Notes: generated by a model from the sequence alone, not told the origin. DNA of 64,000 nt from Rhododendron vialii (GCF_030253575.1 NC_080567.1:30330501-30394500), one strand, 5' to 3'; shown: positions 23,263 to 36,653, numbered from the stretch's first letter. Program-made: numbers and translations.

Positions 23263-23685
23263 TGTGGGGAAGTAGTTATTTAATGGAAGCATGTGGGAAG
23301 GTCGTAGCTGGGGAAGCAGAAGAGATCTCGCAGCAATTCCAATTAAATGGCGCAGATGGGTTGTTTCTCTCTTCAGAATTTCCATACTTGTATCACAGAA
23401 CACAGCCATTCAAAAAAACATTAAATTAGCATTAACTGTTGGTCTAGTCGGTGGGTGAGTTTTATTCCCACACATATGGTCGGAATTTGATTAAAAAGAC
23501 AAATTTTTTTTTCTAAATTTCACAGTTGTAGCATGTACGGTTTGCCCTTCACCCAATTGACGATGAGATTAATTGACGTACGCATAAATTGACCCGAACA
23601 TAATAGAACGAAAAGAAAAAACACTATCCTACATCTACCCAAAACAAACAGTTGGTGCCATTCCGTATTCCACGATCCATTCATA

Positions 23686-23923
23686 TCCACTTTCCATCCT
23701 AATTTATTTGTCCCAATTATATTTCAACTGGATTAAAAAATTAGTTATATCTTTAAAATGGTAATAAATTTTATATCCAATATGGATCTTATTTGTTAGA
23801 TCTTGATTTGTTCTATAATTCAATATTTTCGAAATCACCTAAAATATTATAAATTACAAGATATAATTAATTAAAAAGTGGGGATGAACTCTAAAAAATG
23901 ACAAGTAAATTGGGACGGGGGAA
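23686..23923. mobile_element. Stowaway-like MITE, inverted relative to 22,659
   Basis: The right end reads inward TTCCCCCGTCCCAATTTACT and the left end TCCACTTTCCATCCTAATTT, with TA flanks (23,684-23,685 and 23,924-23,925). Its interior is the reverse complement of the 22,659 copy (for example AATATGGATCTTATTTGTTA). It lies about 150 bp upstream of the MLO start codon, so it may contribute to the promoter or 5' UTR. Confidence 0.75.
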
Positions 23924-24069
23924 TATTATTTTACTTCACATTGCTCATGCACAAACACAATCTACAGATAGAAACATGAAAAAACAAACTTCAGCTCTCA
24001 GAGTATTCTAGTCTCCTCCATCCGCCACTCTCTCCTCTGTTTTTTTTCTCTCTCTCTCTCTCTCTAGAA

Positions 24070-27000
24070 ATGGAGAATGTGGTGAGGCAAGGGAGGTCAC
24101 TGGAGGAGACGCCGACGTGGTCAGTCGCGTCTGTCACCACGGTCATGGTTTTCGTCTGTTTGCTCGTCGAACGATCCATCTACCGGTTCGGCAAGGTGAG
24201 TCGGACGAGTTCATTGAAACGAGCGAGTGGTTATTTATGCTCGGTCCGTCCTCATTTTGTTTGCTCGTTACGTAAAGTCGTGTCATTTTTATCTCTTCTT
24301 TAAAAACAAGCTGCTCCCACGAACATTTCTCGAACTTTTTGACACTGTTTTTATGTAGATTGAGCCATTTGAATGGTGAAAAAAAAAAACCGAAAAATAA
24401 TTTATTTATTTGTTTGAGGAATTAAAGATTTTTTTTCCCATGTTCTGATTTTTGGGTGTTGTGATTGTTGTTTGCATTTGGGTATGCAGTGGTTGAAGAA
24501 GACAAGGAGGAAGGCACTGTTTGCTTCTTTGGAGAAGATCAAGGAAGGTGATTAAGCTTTTCAAACTTGTAAATGTAAATCAATAATCCATTGGAATGGA
24601 GGTCAGAATCTATGGCCATAGCCCATTTCGCTGTTTGGTTCTTGGCTAACTTAAAATGAAAGAATGAAGGTACAATATAATTGGAATCATCATTTTTTTT
24701 TGTTAACCGTATGTCCCAGCCAGCTTGCGCGCACATCGACTAATTCCAGGACCTTAAAGTTAACGATCGGGCAAATCTCAAGTGGCCCCAAGGTTTAGAA
24801 TGTAATCATCTCCTATTATATATTGTGCTTTCATTTCCTAAACACTACCTAAGGGCTTTGACATGATCTTCCCGGTTGCTTGCACTCCCCCTCTCTGTTT
24901 GAAGCTGATATACATTAAGAATTGAGGCATTGAAGCAGTATGTATGTGTAGACATGTACTTTGCTGCTTCTTTTTTTACGAGTGTGTCCAGTGCTTTACC
25001 CCGATTACTCCGTGTACTGTAGACGTAGTCTTCCGCCACACATGTACTAGGTAATTATTGGGCGTAAAGCAGCAATCTCAAGAGTAAGTGAGAAACGAAA
25101 TTAACCATTTCATGACCCATTTTTTAGATGCGAACGGAGATCTCTCAAAGAGAAGTCCCACCGGTTCATGTATTTTGGCTGTATGTTCTGGTTATCTGAC
25201 ATATTTCCAGTAGTTTTCTGTTTTCTCATATTTTTAAATTTTTTTTGTTGACAGAGTTGATGCTACTTGGGCTTATATCTTTGTTGTTGGGGCAGTGGGC
25301 AAGTTGGATTTCTCAAATATGTGTGAATTCGTCTCTTTTCAGCAGTCGATTCTATCTTTGTTCTGAAGAGGATTACGATGAAAAATTCTTGTTCACAAAG
25401 TCCTTCTCATCTCTAAACAAGACTGATATTCCTCCAGGACTCAACTATCCTATATCTCACCAATGTGGAGAGGTATATGTCTTCACTTGTCATAACTTTA
25501 TGGGAGATTATGCTAGTTAAGTCTTCTATACTGATATGGAAAATGGAGTATACCACACTGTTTTCTTATTTTAATTTGAGCATTGCAATTTTCAATGTAA
25601 AAAACGCCCTTGCAAAATGTCTCACTTTTTGATTTGCCAACCTCTCTCAATTGCTTCAGTTAGTGAGTAGTTGTTAATTTACTTCTACTCTTAACCCTTC
25701 TTCACCCCTCTCAACTCCGTTTGGTTTCCTAATGTTTTCAGACCAACATAAAGTTGTGCACACCCTCTTGTTTTTTCTTGGTATCACTAATGGCAATGGC
25801 TAATTACAGGGACATGAACCTTTTGTTTCATATGAAGGTCTTGAACAGCTTCACCGCTTCTTGTTTGTTCTTGGTATCACTCACGTGCTGTATAGCTGTG
25901 CTGCAGTTGCTTTGGCCATGAGTAAGGTACACTACCCACTTCCGTCTACAGACTTACATCTTTCATTCATTCGTTCCAGATGGTAATGAAGGTGGCCCAA
26001 TTTCATTGTTTTCGAAAATGGTATGATGCATGTGATGAAAAGATTAGCTCAATATCCACTTTGGGCAAAATGAGAGATAATCTTATCACTGATATGTCTG
26101 ATGCCCCTCACCTGAATATATACATTGCTCCTCATGCATTATGTACTTGCAGATTTACAGCTGGAGGAAGTGGGAAAATCAAGCAAGCCTAGCTCTAGAC
26201 GCAAATTTGCAAGGTTTGTGACGAAATAACATTATTGTTGGCATAAAAACTATTTTACTTAGGATGCCATTCTTTGCTCGTTTTGGTTTAATCAGTATTT
26301 AACAGATAAGAGTGGTTTAGATAAACAGTCTGCACTCTACAGATTGTGGCATGCGGGCTTCCCCCTTTTCCATGTAGCGACCTATACTCGGCTTAGTTAT
26401 CCATGTGACATCCACCATTGTTGGTTACCATACGGGATCTTGATTGTTATCGAGAATACTTGAGCAATCAATTGAATCTTAATATGATTGCTTCAGACGT
26501 AAAATCTAGTAAACAGTCCAAAATGACTACGACTGTTGAGGCATACGAGCAATTGTGTATAGCACAAAGAACTGTGCTATTTTGGGGTTGTCAAACCCGT
26601 GGTGAGTCCTTCTGAGAGTTTTGGCATCATTAGCATGATTTTGAAGGTGGCCTCCACTTGTTGGTGTACTTGCATTGAAGACTAAAATTTTGCAGATGGC
26701 CAAAGGCAAATAGAGCCAGCATTTATGCTTTTCTCCAGTTTTGGAAATTGTTTAATTACTTAAAAGAGAAGATTTTCCATAGCCCTCGATTTCTTTGCAG
26801 CCCCTTTATTTTTAAAAAAAATTACTCAAGTCCATTTAAAACTTCGTATCTTGCAATTTATGCTCCGCTAGGTTGACTGATAGAGGAGCAAGCAATAAAT
26901 ACCATGTAATAACTAGAGGACCATGAACCTGTTTTCCATATGAAGTCGGACGGCGATATAGGGGAAGAATTAAGCAATGAGTGCCCTTGTGTTACCTCTC

Positions 27001-30000
27001 TAATATGTGGATTGATGTGGCACTTGAACTTACATCAAACCTTTCACCTGTTCATGAGGACGGCTTTACAATGGGTGAAGCGTGAAGCGGGGTGGCAGTG
27101 AGGTTATGGGCAGAGGCAGTGAGGTAGCACCAAACCATTGATTGAAGATGACAAATTTATTGTCCTGATAAAAACTGGAAAACATACTACATAGGTACTG
27201 GACACAGCGTTTTGTCTATGTATGAGAACCTAGTTACTGCCAAGCTTCAAATCTTTAGACATCGAAAGAAGGTTCTATAAATACATTACATGGTCTGAAT
27301 GATGTGCCTTGTGCAATCTTATCTGTGGTCAATGTCCTCGAAATGTAAAGGCTCAATTATATGTATAATGTAGTTATAGAACAGTGTGAATTGGAAATGG
27401 GAATTGCTCTACCTCCTAATAATCTGAGATTGTGCAGGCGATCATGTTTGTCTTCAAAATTTCTTTGACCTTTAATAAGTTCTCGGAAGATGTTTTGTTT
27501 TCTTTCTGGTTTGTTTTGTTATCAGTGTTTGATAAGTCAGTTTTATTTGACAGCAAGGGTGAACAAGGTAATGAAGCGTCAGTCCACCTTTGTTTTACAT
27601 CATGCATCACATCCTTGGAGCAGGAGCCGTGTTCTTATCTGGATGGTAAATAATCATGCTTCTTATAGATTCAGTCAATGTTTATTGTGAATGTGTTTAG
27701 GATGATTAGAGACCCTTATTATTTATTTCGTTTCAATGTGCTTGCTTCTTGGATTTGGCCATCCAGTACGAAAGCTTCATTTAGAGATTCTAAAAGATTG
27801 TACTTATGAGCTTCATTTCGTGTAAATCCAGATCTTAGGGACCCTTTTTTATGTTCTCATACGATTTTTTGGTTTAATGGTGCAGCTTTGCTTTCTACAA
27901 CAGTTCAAGAGTTCAATACAGAAGTCAGATTACTTGGCATTGCGACTTGGTTTCATCAGCGTGGGTATCTAAATTTATCCTTTTGCCGTCATTTTTACTT
28001 GCAACTTTGTTAGGTAGACAGCTTCCAATATCACCCGTTTTTGCTTATTTTTTGACATTCTTATGATTTCAACTTATTTCTCGCTGATAAGCTTCCTTGT
28101 AGATCAATCTTTCTGGTATCCTTCCGCGCATTTAGACTTATGCTGGCTGGAAAATCCTGTGTTATTTGGTGACTAAGTGGGTAAATTTCGCCCTTTATTG
28201 TGAATTAAAAGTTATGCTTGTTAGAAATTACCTGATTTTAGTGTCAGAAGAATAACCTCGAAAAGAGGAAATAAAAAGAACCACACTTGGTAGAGGCAAG
28301 GAGCTGTCACAAACTAACATGCATAATTGTAGCTCACAGAAACTGTAACAACAAATGAAACGTTGAAGTAGTTGTATGAGATTCTGAATAAGAATCCCAT
28401 TTAACAGCCTTAATTTTAGTGACTCCGTTTTTTACTTGATCGTGTTATAAGTGAGTGAAAGGAACCCGAAAAGGTTTTGTATCAGAGATTACACAATAAA
28501 ATGGAAGATATGTCAGCTTAGACTGCGTGGGATAAATCGACTAACCTACCTTTTCTATATGTAGAAACATGGTTACTAATGTTGGGATACCATGTTAAAG
28601 CATCCAACTCCAAACCAATTGGCTAAGAGTGGAAGGCCGCCCAGGCTCATATACTAGTTTAACCAATGTGGGACAAATCCCAACAACTAATACCCATTTG
28701 GCAAGGACTATGCATTCTTCAAATCTTCTTGGAGCCTTATCCTTCTATTGGCCACTTGTCTTTCTTCCATTTAGCAATTTTACCTTCAGCGCACAGATTT
28801 GATATTGGTGCTTAACTTCTCCACACAGTCACCATATGTTACTCATTTAGGTCACCATGGGATCGCTCACACCATTGTTTTATTGTGTTATCCATGGGTG
28901 TTTGAATTGCTATCCATATTGTTGGTTCGATGTCAATATGTATCACTGTCCTACTGTAATGAATTCTGAATGTGGTCTGTTCTCCGGTGCTGTAATTTGC
29001 AGAATCACCAACTTCCGCATACATATAATTTCCACAGATACGTGGTTAGGAGCATGGAAGATGAGTTCTATGGAATGGTGGGGATCAGGTGTGCATCCAT
29101 TGAATTGATCAACGTATTTAGTATAAATCTTTAATTCATGGAATCTACTGATGCAAAATGTTCTTCTGAATAAGCGCACATTGTCCTGTTTGACCATTGA
29201 GGGACTTCTCGGGATATGGAAAGGGAAGAAGAAAAAGAGAGCGGTAGTTAGTACACATCCTGATTTGAGTATTTTCAATCTGGAATAGGTCATCCTTTTG
29301 ATTTTTCTAGCCTAAAATCAACACCTGGGCCAAATTTGTTTCAAGTAGATGTTTGTGCTTGAATAGATATATGGAGGAAAAATGTGCTCCTGCCAGCATG
29401 TTTGACGATTATGAAAAGATAGGAAGAGGTAGAGAGTAGGATAAAAGGAAAACCATGAGCTTCTAAACCAGCTCCTACACATTACCAAACAGAAACTATA
29501 ACCAAGATCTATTTTACATGAACTTGGACTCTTCTTAGTGGGTGCAAGTAATTTCAGTTTACCAAAATTTTATGCACAAACTCTCATATTAACGTGAAAT
29601 ACATGTCAGCTTGTAAACACTGCTTACTTTTGAAAGGAGAAGAAATATATATAGTAATATGCTTAGAGTCTCCGTGTCTAAGAAGGGAAAATTATATGAA
29701 TCCAACCCTTTGGAATGTAACTGCACCTTATCCAAGCCAATATAACATAGACCAACACCAAACCTTTATATTTTTTAGGCTCCCTCGAACAAAGATCTAC
29801 ATTGAACTTGACATGGGATGTTGTGGTAAAAACGAGACGAATTTAGTGTGCTTAATTGGTTATATGAACCTTGGAAGAGCACGATGGAGTAAAAAGAGTC
29901 ATCCAGTGGAGCCCAATTGAGCTTAGTTTAGTTTGGTTTGGTTTACCCACCAATGCCCCATTAAGTCATGCTACTTAAATCTTAAGAGAGTTGACTAAAA

Positions 30001-33000
30001 CTTAATGTATTTTTTTCTGCGCTTTTCTTAGTTTATGATCATTAATCATCTCGATGGTAGGGCAGAAATGGGATGAAAAAAGGAAAATTAATATTGGGAT
30101 TGACGGTGGTATAATTTTTTGCAGCTGGCCACTCTGGGCTTATGCCATACTATGCATCTTTATCAATATTCATGGTAAATTGTGGGTTCCCAAATTCTGA
30201 GATTTTGTGCTTTTTGATAGAAGTTATGGTTACATCAGTTTGGCCTGATTAACCGAAGAGATTTATGGCACCATGTCACAGGTTTGAACATTTACTTCTG
30301 GCTTTCCTTCATCCCTGCCATTGTAAGTTTTCGCTAGTCTTGTAGTTATGTTCTTAAGATAAGTGTCTAGTCAATACTTCTAACGTCCAATATTTGGCAC
30401 ATGTAGCTTGTCATGTTGGTCGGAACAAAACTCCAGCATGTTGTGTCATTGTTAGCACTTGAGACTGTGGAGCCAAAGGGAAAATTTGTTGGAACTCAAG
30501 TAAAGCCACGTGATGATCTCTTTTGGTTTGGGAAACCAGAGATATTGTTAAGGTTAATACAATTCATATCATTTCAGGTATACTTTTGTAACGATATATT
30601 TTATCTGGTTTATCCACTGAATGGTTAGTTCCCTTCATATGGATACTTCCGTTTGTTTTAATCATCATTATTCTTGCATGTGCAGAATGCTTTTGAGATG
30701 GCAACATTTATATGGTCCTTGGTAAGAGGAGATCCTTTCCCTTTGTCTTTCTTCTCGGATACATAAGTTTGTCTGTAATGAATGCGGTGTCTCTGATCTT
30801 TTTACCATGTCGCAACAATTTACAAAGGTTACATACTCGGAGTAAATTCAAGACATATTGGCTTTTGGTGCCTATCATACTCCCATAGATTTTTATATCA
30901 GTGACAAATGTTGAGTTACATAATTTCAACCACCCATTTATCTCTAAATAGTTTTAATTCTGACCCAAAAAATGATAATACATTTGCGTACAATGCAGTG
31001 GCCTTTTATCAAGTAAAGGACTTGTAGAGAGTGGTTACAATGATAAGTGGATTCTAATCACAAAAGAACCCATTGATCGACTCTGCTGAAAACGTTTCCT
31101 GAACCGATAGAAGTCAATAAAGCTATTAGACTACCTAACAAACCCAAGTAAGATTTATTTCAAGTGGAGGGGCTTATTTTAGTCAAGTTTTATAATATTG
31201 CTGCAAAGATTTTTGGCAAAAAGTTCATTTACTTGAAGCAGCAGTCGTGAGCAATATTATTTCCAAATTGTATGACTGAAGTTTCTTCTTTTTCCATATT
31301 TAGTGGGGATTTAAGCAGCGATCATGTTTCATGAAGAACCATTCAATGATCATCATCCGGTTGATTTCAGGGTATGCTTCTCTTACCAATTTTATTAATA
31401 TGAGAGAAAGTGATAGAAAACAAAATTTAAAGTTTAATCTTGCAATACACAAAAAGAGACGACATTAGCTTCAAATGAAAACATCTAAATGAAACTATGA
31501 AGTAAGATTGGAATTTTCATGTCATAAGTCACTTCTGGTAAGTTGTTATTGAATCATCTACTTTATTCTCAATTTATTTAGATGCAATTTATATTTCTTG
31601 TAGGAAAGCAAGAAACGCTTCTATCCTGAATTCTTTCATCACTGATTTGATCTCGAAAGAGAGTCGTTACTTTTCTTTATTTCCTCCTCCAATCTTTTCA
31701 ACATAGATGTCTTTTTCATATTTCTGTATCTTTGCCTTTCTCTCCCTAATTTTCCAGAATCCCCCTATATTTATCTATGCAAAGAAGCTAAAATAGTAAA
31801 ATACTCTTTTTAAATGTAGTCTTAATGTCTTTTTAAATGTTACCCATCTGAACTCGACTACTGGAGCTTATTCCCCTATTGCAGGACTGCTTCTTGGCTC
31901 CTTACCGTGTGAAAGTTTTGATCCTCTGGATAACTAAACTTACTCTTACCATCTCTATCCGAGTTAGGACCTGTTTGTCATTCATCCTTCACTTTATTTT
32001 TTAGAATTATATCATTTGTCGTTAGTCCCATGTAAAGGCTATGTTGTCACCAATGTACCAAAAGCAATATGGTAGTTTCTGGGACTTGATATCCTTGGTT
32101 CCATGTAATTTCCAAAGCATGACGTGTCCTCCTTGGGTAATCTTTAAATTTGTTAAGAGTTAAGACACCAGACTATCCTACCTTGCATGTTTTTTGTTAC
32201 CCACAAAGGATAAAAATCAGAGGTGAAATTGCGCAATCAGCTGTACTTCTGCTAATAATCGCCTTGTTATTACATCAACTGGAATTTTTTTATAATTTTT
32301 TGCACACCCTCTAACCTCCCATGTTCGATTTGGTACATGCAGTGTTCTTGTTCAGTTCTGGTGTAGCTACAGCACTGTACCTCTGAATGTTCTCATCACA
32401 CAGGTTTGTTTCTAATTGAAAACACACTAATATCTTCTTTTTTTTGGTACTTCGGAAATTTCGGTAATATCATTTACCCGATTCAGTAGACTTACTTCAG
32501 TGTTTGACAATGCTGCAACATCATGTAAATGTGCATGTCATTTAGAGTAGTTTGTTAGGGTGAAGTGTGCGTCTCACCATCTTTCCATATACCTTTGTTT
32601 TGACCATTGTGATAAACTTCCCCAGGTTCTAGCTGAGTTTGGTTTCAGGAAACACTTAGTTTATTTAGAGCTTAAGTCACGGGAGCAAACCTTTGTTTTG
32701 ACCATTGTGATAAACTTCCCCAGGATCTTGACATTAATTCAGCAATTATTCAACAGCTGAGTTTGGTTTCTCAGGAAACACCTAGTTTATTTAGAGCTTA
32801 AGTCACGGGAACATCAACCATGAAAGTCGTAGTGTAGAGAACTAGTTCTAAAAATCTGCTTCAGCGTTTTAAATCGCGGTATCAGGAAACGTAACAATGT
32901 AGGTGATACGGCCATATATCAGCCGATACGTAAGTAAATAATGCTATTGGACGTCCGAAATCCCGTTACACAACGACTGATACGATACCTAACAGCCTTA

Positions 33001-33891
33001 CCCATCTCTTTATATCAAGTTTGTTGATGGGTGAATGGGTAGACTGTAGTCAAGTGAAATAGACGAAGCATGTGTACTGCTCACTTCATATACTCCAGTA
33101 CATACTGTGGGCTGTTGGATTGTGGTAGGCATCAGTATAATCACAATCTAGTTAGTAGTTACGAGTAACTATACTTTCTGCATATTCATAATCTCAAGTC
33201 TGGAAACTATTTTTGTTTATCTCTATTCAGACCTTATGAGAAGTCCTTACCCTAGGCTGAGGTGTTATATTCCCTGAAATTTAATTTGAGTGACTGAAAC
33301 TTTGACAACCTTTTGGACTAAGGGTAGATTTGATGGAACAGAAAAGTATAGTGGCCTCATGCAAGTGAATTACATAGCCACTACAGAAATATGAGAGAAT
33401 GGAAAATTAAAGGAATAGCATTTCAGTTTGATTATTTGTCTTTATATGTTCAGATGGGATCGAGGTGCAAGAAAACTGTGATTGCTGAGAGTGTCCGAGA
33501 ATCACTGCATAGTTGGTGCAAGAGAGTGAGGGAGAGGGCCAAACGCGACGCTTTTCGTTCAGTTACTACAAGGTCTATATGTTCCCTCGAGTCAATAATG
33601 GATGAGAGGGACGAAATCATCACTGTCGGATCTGGTACTTTATCAAGGTGTTCTTCCGCGGGCACACTAGACCACATTGAAGTAAATGTACCTTCGGATG
33701 AACTGGGAACCTATTTTGAGCCTTCAGATCCACACCAGCGTGAATTTTCCTTTCGGATAATACAAAATCCATCCGAGCCTTTTAGCAACAGTTCATCGGA
33801 AACGCTCGTTGATGGTGTAGAAGATAATGTGGATGATGGAGAAATCGGCAAAGCCATGACTCTTATGGAGCTATTTCAAAAAACAAATTAA
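24070..33891 (+). CDS. MLO family membrane protein, clade I (MLO4/MLO11-like)
   Basis: Fifteen exons: 24,070-24,195; 24,490-24,547; 25,255-25,472; 25,810-25,926; 26,153-26,213; 27,554-27,645; 27,886-27,960; 29,003-29,088; 30,125-30,174; 30,282-30,322; 30,407-30,577; 30,686-30,721; 31,304-31,371; 32,343-32,403; 33,454-33,891. All are in phase, giving 565 aa. It is a seven-TM plasma-membrane protein, a calmodulin-regulated calcium-channel family. The extracellular N-terminus is short, and TM1 is at about 17-34. Loop cysteines are present ([37 protein letters not shown]). [43 protein letters not shown] and [14 protein letters not shown] follow. The C-terminal calmodulin-binding helix is [19 protein letters not shown]. 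Overall identity to MLO4 as I recall it is high, including the MELFQKTN-type end. Clade I members act in root thigmotropism rather than mildew susceptibility, so a disease role should not be assumed. Confidence 0.95.
24690..24805 (-). mobile_element. Au-like SINE fragment in MLO intron 2
   Basis: Minus-strand reading contains GGGGCCACTTGAGATTTGCC, CGATCGTTAACTTTA, and GTCGATGTGCGCGCAAGCTG before an A-rich tail. It lacks a clear tRNA-like head. Confidence 0.65.
28580..28685 (+). mobile_element. Miniature solo-LTR-like element in MLO intron 7
   Basis: 106-bp element bounded by TGTTGGGAT and ATCCCAACA (TG...CA), with a perfect 5-bp target duplication ACTAA (28,575-28,579 and 28,686-28,690). It contains AAAGCATCCAACTC, GGCTCATATACTAG and CAATGTGGGAC, shared with the minus-strand copy at 47,794-47,901. 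Size and ends suggest a solo LTR of a very small TRIM/SMART-type retroelement. Confidence 0.82.
32591..32813 (+). repeat. Tandem duplication in the last MLO intron
   Basis: Unit 1 (32,591-32,688) and unit 2 (32,689-32,813) share TTTGTTTTGACCATTGTGAT, then AGCTGAGTTTGGTTTC, then TTTATTTAGAGCTTAAGTCA almost unchanged. Unit 2 carries about 30 extra bases after CCCCAGG. It is non-coding and intronic. Confidence 0.9.
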
Positions 33892-34635
33892 CTACCTCCG
33901 ATTTCAGAAGTGATGTATTTTCCAGATTTCCTGTAACATGGGATGAACTCAATATCGATTTATACCATGGAAGGTTTAGTTCAACCACCCGTTCTATTGT
34001 GGGATTTAAAATGATTGTGAAGATCAGCTGAAGCATATAATACTGAGCATATAAATTGCCTCTTTTCCTTTTTTGGTGTGTGGGATACTGCTTCATATAG
34101 ATTTACATAGGACTGTTGCATGCTTTGTTGTGTGATATACGCTCAAATAAAATTTCATATCAACTCTTAGGAGAAGACTTTGATTCTGCTTAAGTTGGTG
34201 AATGTTACCCTCGTCGGTATCAACTGTGAAGTAGGAGTAGGAATTTTCGACACGACACGAAGTTAGTGGGTTAGGATCGGCTATTTTTAACACAGAACAC
34301 GAATGTGACACGATAACAGGTCAGGTTAGGATTGAGAGAATTCTGACACGAATTTTGACAAGAATGCCCACCGTAGGTCTGGGAAATGGGTTTCATTTCG
34401 GGTCTCGTTTCCAACAAAAGACTACTATTCGAACCAATAGGAGATGAACATGATGTCAAGACAAAAATTGTTATCTAAAACATGCTGGTCCTTTCCCCCA
34501 CCTTCTTTCTGGGTTGGAGAAAAGGGCCCTTAACCAATCCATTTGATTGTGTGGAATAAAATAGTCCTGCTTTATCTTGTGCCCATATAATCAATTGAAA
34601 CAGGTTGTAGAAGTTAAACTCAATCACCAACTAGT

Positions 34636-34800
34636 TTTTTTTTTGGTAATTTAAGGTGTCTTGGGTCAGCTTGCGCGCACCTCGGACTAATTCCTACGGT
34701 CCCTCCCAAAGCCGTTTTACACGCGTAAGCTTACGCGTGAAGTGGCCCTAAGAATTGTTAGAAAAAAGAATCGAACCTAAGAACTCCTTGGGTTATCACC
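34636..34800 (-). mobile_element. Au-like SINE with box B retained
   Basis: Minus-strand reading shows TTCTTAGGTTCGATTCTT (box B consensus GGTTCGANNCY), TAGGGCCACTTCACG, GGAATTAGTCCGAGGTGCGC and GCAAGCTGACCCAAGACACC. A CACGCGTAAGCTTACGCGTG palindrome in the middle is peculiar to this copy. It is the best head-to-tail example of the family in the window. Confidence 0.7.
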
Positions 34801-35024
34801 AACTAGTTTATTTGCCCTCTAGTTATTGAAAACAAAACTACATATCCCCACTTTCATCATTCTCATGTATGATGGGCAAATCACCCCTTACCATATACCT
34901 GAGATATACAGAAGGAAAACCATATAGAAAACTAAAACCAGCTCTCTTGAGCAAAATCAAATTACTCCATAAAAGCATACCAATTATCAATAATGTCTCC
35001 AAAATACACTAAACCAACCAACAA

Positions 35025-35027
<3 letters not shown>

Positions 35028-35070
<43 letters not shown>
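35028..35070. repeat. (GA)n microsatellite
   Basis: Perfect GA tract of about 43 bp, 47 bp past the ferredoxin stop codon on its 3' side. It is probably within the 3' UTR. Confidence 0.95.
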
Positions 35071-35072
<2 letters not shown>

Positions 35073-35116
35073 GCATGCATGAAACATCAACCATTTTATA
35101 AGGCTACTACTAGTAA

Positions 35117-35581
35117 TTACGCAGTGAGCTCCTCTTCCTTGTGTGTCTCAATTGTAACATCACCCTGAGGATAAGCAACACAAGTGAGGACCCACCCTCC
35201 ATCTATCTGCTCATCATCAAGGAAACTCTGATCGGACTGGTCCACCTTCCCTTTCACCACTTTCCCTGCGCAAGAGGAGCATGAGCCGGCACGGCACGAG
35301 TACGGGAGATCGATCCCCACCTCCTCGGCGTGGTCGAGAATGTACACGTCGTCCGGGCACTCGAACTCCTGCGGCCCCTCCGGAGTGAGGAGCGTGACCT
35401 TGTGCACAGCCATGGTTGCTATCAGGCTACCTCTGGTGGAGTACTTGACTCCCAACAGAGGACCCATGTTCAGGTTGGGCAGAGACCGGAGGCTCGTCAC
35501 CGCCGGCTGCTGCTGCTGCTGCCGCCGCAGGAAGGCGGAGGTGCTGACCATGGTGCCGGAGAGTGCAGCCATTGTTGCCAT
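35117..35581 (-). CDS. Chloroplast ferredoxin [2Fe-2S], photosynthetic type
   Basis: Intronless, 154 aa. A transit peptide of about 57 residues ([20 protein letters not shown], poly-Q stretch, S/T-rich, ending near LIATMA) precedes a mature domain of about 97 residues beginning [12 protein letters not shown]. Cluster ligands are visible as CRAGSC-SSC and the distal Cys in VLTCVAYP. The end, [14 protein letters not shown], is typical of leaf FdA. It carries electrons from photosystem I to FNR, thioredoxin reductase, nitrite reductase and others in the stroma. The upstream in-frame ATG at 35,653 would add 24 hydrophobic residues before the transit peptide and is less likely. The chosen start matches the family's MA-x-MAAL opening. 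The neighbours are functionally unrelated. Confidence 0.95.
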   Translation of the reverse strand: MATMAALSGTMVSTSAFLRRQQQQQPAVTSLRSLPNLNMGPLLGVKYSTRGSLIATMAVHKVTLLTPEGPQEFECPDDVYILDHAEEVGIDLPYSCRAGSCSSCAGKVVKGKVDQSDQSFLDDEQIDGGWVLTCVAYPQGDVTIETHKEEELTA

Positions 35582-36153
35582 TATTTTCAAGTGTGAGAAA
35601 GAGAGGAGAGAGAGAGAGAGAGGAAGCTCAAAGGTAGAGAGTTGGAGAGACAAATGTTTGGTTACGGAGAGGGGCTTGTGGAAATAGTGTGGCTTGGCCT
35701 TGGGGGAGAGGGGGAATGCTATCCTCCACGTGTCAGCTTGGCGTGGCTCACTCTATCATTTTATTATCACCACAGAGGGGTTCACCAGTTATACTTGTGA
35801 TTGTGGTTGGTGCAATCCTCTCTTCTTTGAATTTTAGCCTTTCATTCGAGGGGATGGGTTCTACTAACTTCTACGTATTTCTCCAAGGCATCACAGGATT
35901 AGAATAAACTGCTCTCCATTTGCAACCCCGTGACTAAAAAACCACAATGGGAATAGTGGAAAAAACAAACACCACGAAAAATGCTTCCACTGAGTTGCAA
36001 ACATGTCAGTTCCCTAAGAAACAAAAAAGAGATCCCTGTAGAGCATCAAAAATACGACGTTTTGACGCACACCCCGTCCTTCCTCAACCAGAAGCTCACA
36101 TAACACTTCTCATATATCCGTGGAATCGCGCAGCCGACAAATGTGCACGTGTA

Positions 36154-36190
<37 letters not shown>

Positions 36191-36653
36191 CTAAGGATTC
36201 CCAAACTGTAAAAATGCGACTCAGTAGCAGGAGCATTTTGTCATTGCACATGTTCACCGACACAAAATACATTTCCCAGGATCGTTCCCTAAAAGTTTCT
36301 TCTGCCAAAAGCTCACATATATATATATAGCAAAACTGAAACAAAAGAGAACATAGGAGAGAAGCCGCTACAAGGGGCATCATAGAGAAGAGGACAACAA
36401 TAAGTACATAAACCAACCGGGTCATGTTTCAAACAATCTGTGTAATCTAAGTTAATAAAAAATGGAAAGGCTTTCCACTAATATCCCGGGACAAAAGGGG
36501 TAAAATCTCGGGGCTGCTCCGTATCTAAGACTCACATGCCATCAAACTAGGTGATTTCCATGTGTAGACATCATTGGTTCCTGGCGCGCGTGTCCAAAGG
36601 CTTCCTCTCGCTCATTCTCAACAATCATGGTATTGAAAGCTCAGCCAAGTGCC
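35582..36653. other. Ferredoxin promoter and TMN 3' region; left edge of a duplication
   Basis: 35,582-35,690 is the CT-rich ferredoxin leader (minus sense). From about 36,040 the sequence is paralogous to 45,170 onward (shared words include TTGCACATGTTCAC, AGGAGAGAAGCCG and TACAAGGG), marking the 3' end of the duplicated TMN block. A (GA)n tract spans 36,158-36,188. No gene is seen. Confidence 0.6.

Larger units (their letters stand above)
33892..35116. other. MLO 3' flank to ferredoxin 3' end
   Basis: The genes converge here. The first 150-200 bp are probably MLO 3' UTR. A repeat rich in CGACACGA/ACACGAAT words lies at about 34,240-34,365. A SINE lies at 34,636-34,800, and a (GA)21 tract at 35,028-35,070, inside or next to the ferredoxin 3' UTR. 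No other gene is seen. Confidence 0.55.

Noticed and set aside
7490-33891. Possible pathway cluster linking PLD, MORF8 and MLO
   Set aside because: The genes have unrelated roles and independent promoters; plant gene order here gives no evidence of functional clustering.
35340-35687. Plus-strand frames over ferredoxin
   Set aside because: Antisense to a well-conserved ferredoxin; no independent support.
14262-36188. (GA)n arrays as a CRISPR or satellite signal
   Set aside because: Simple microsatellites of one dinucleotide, without spacers or higher-order units.
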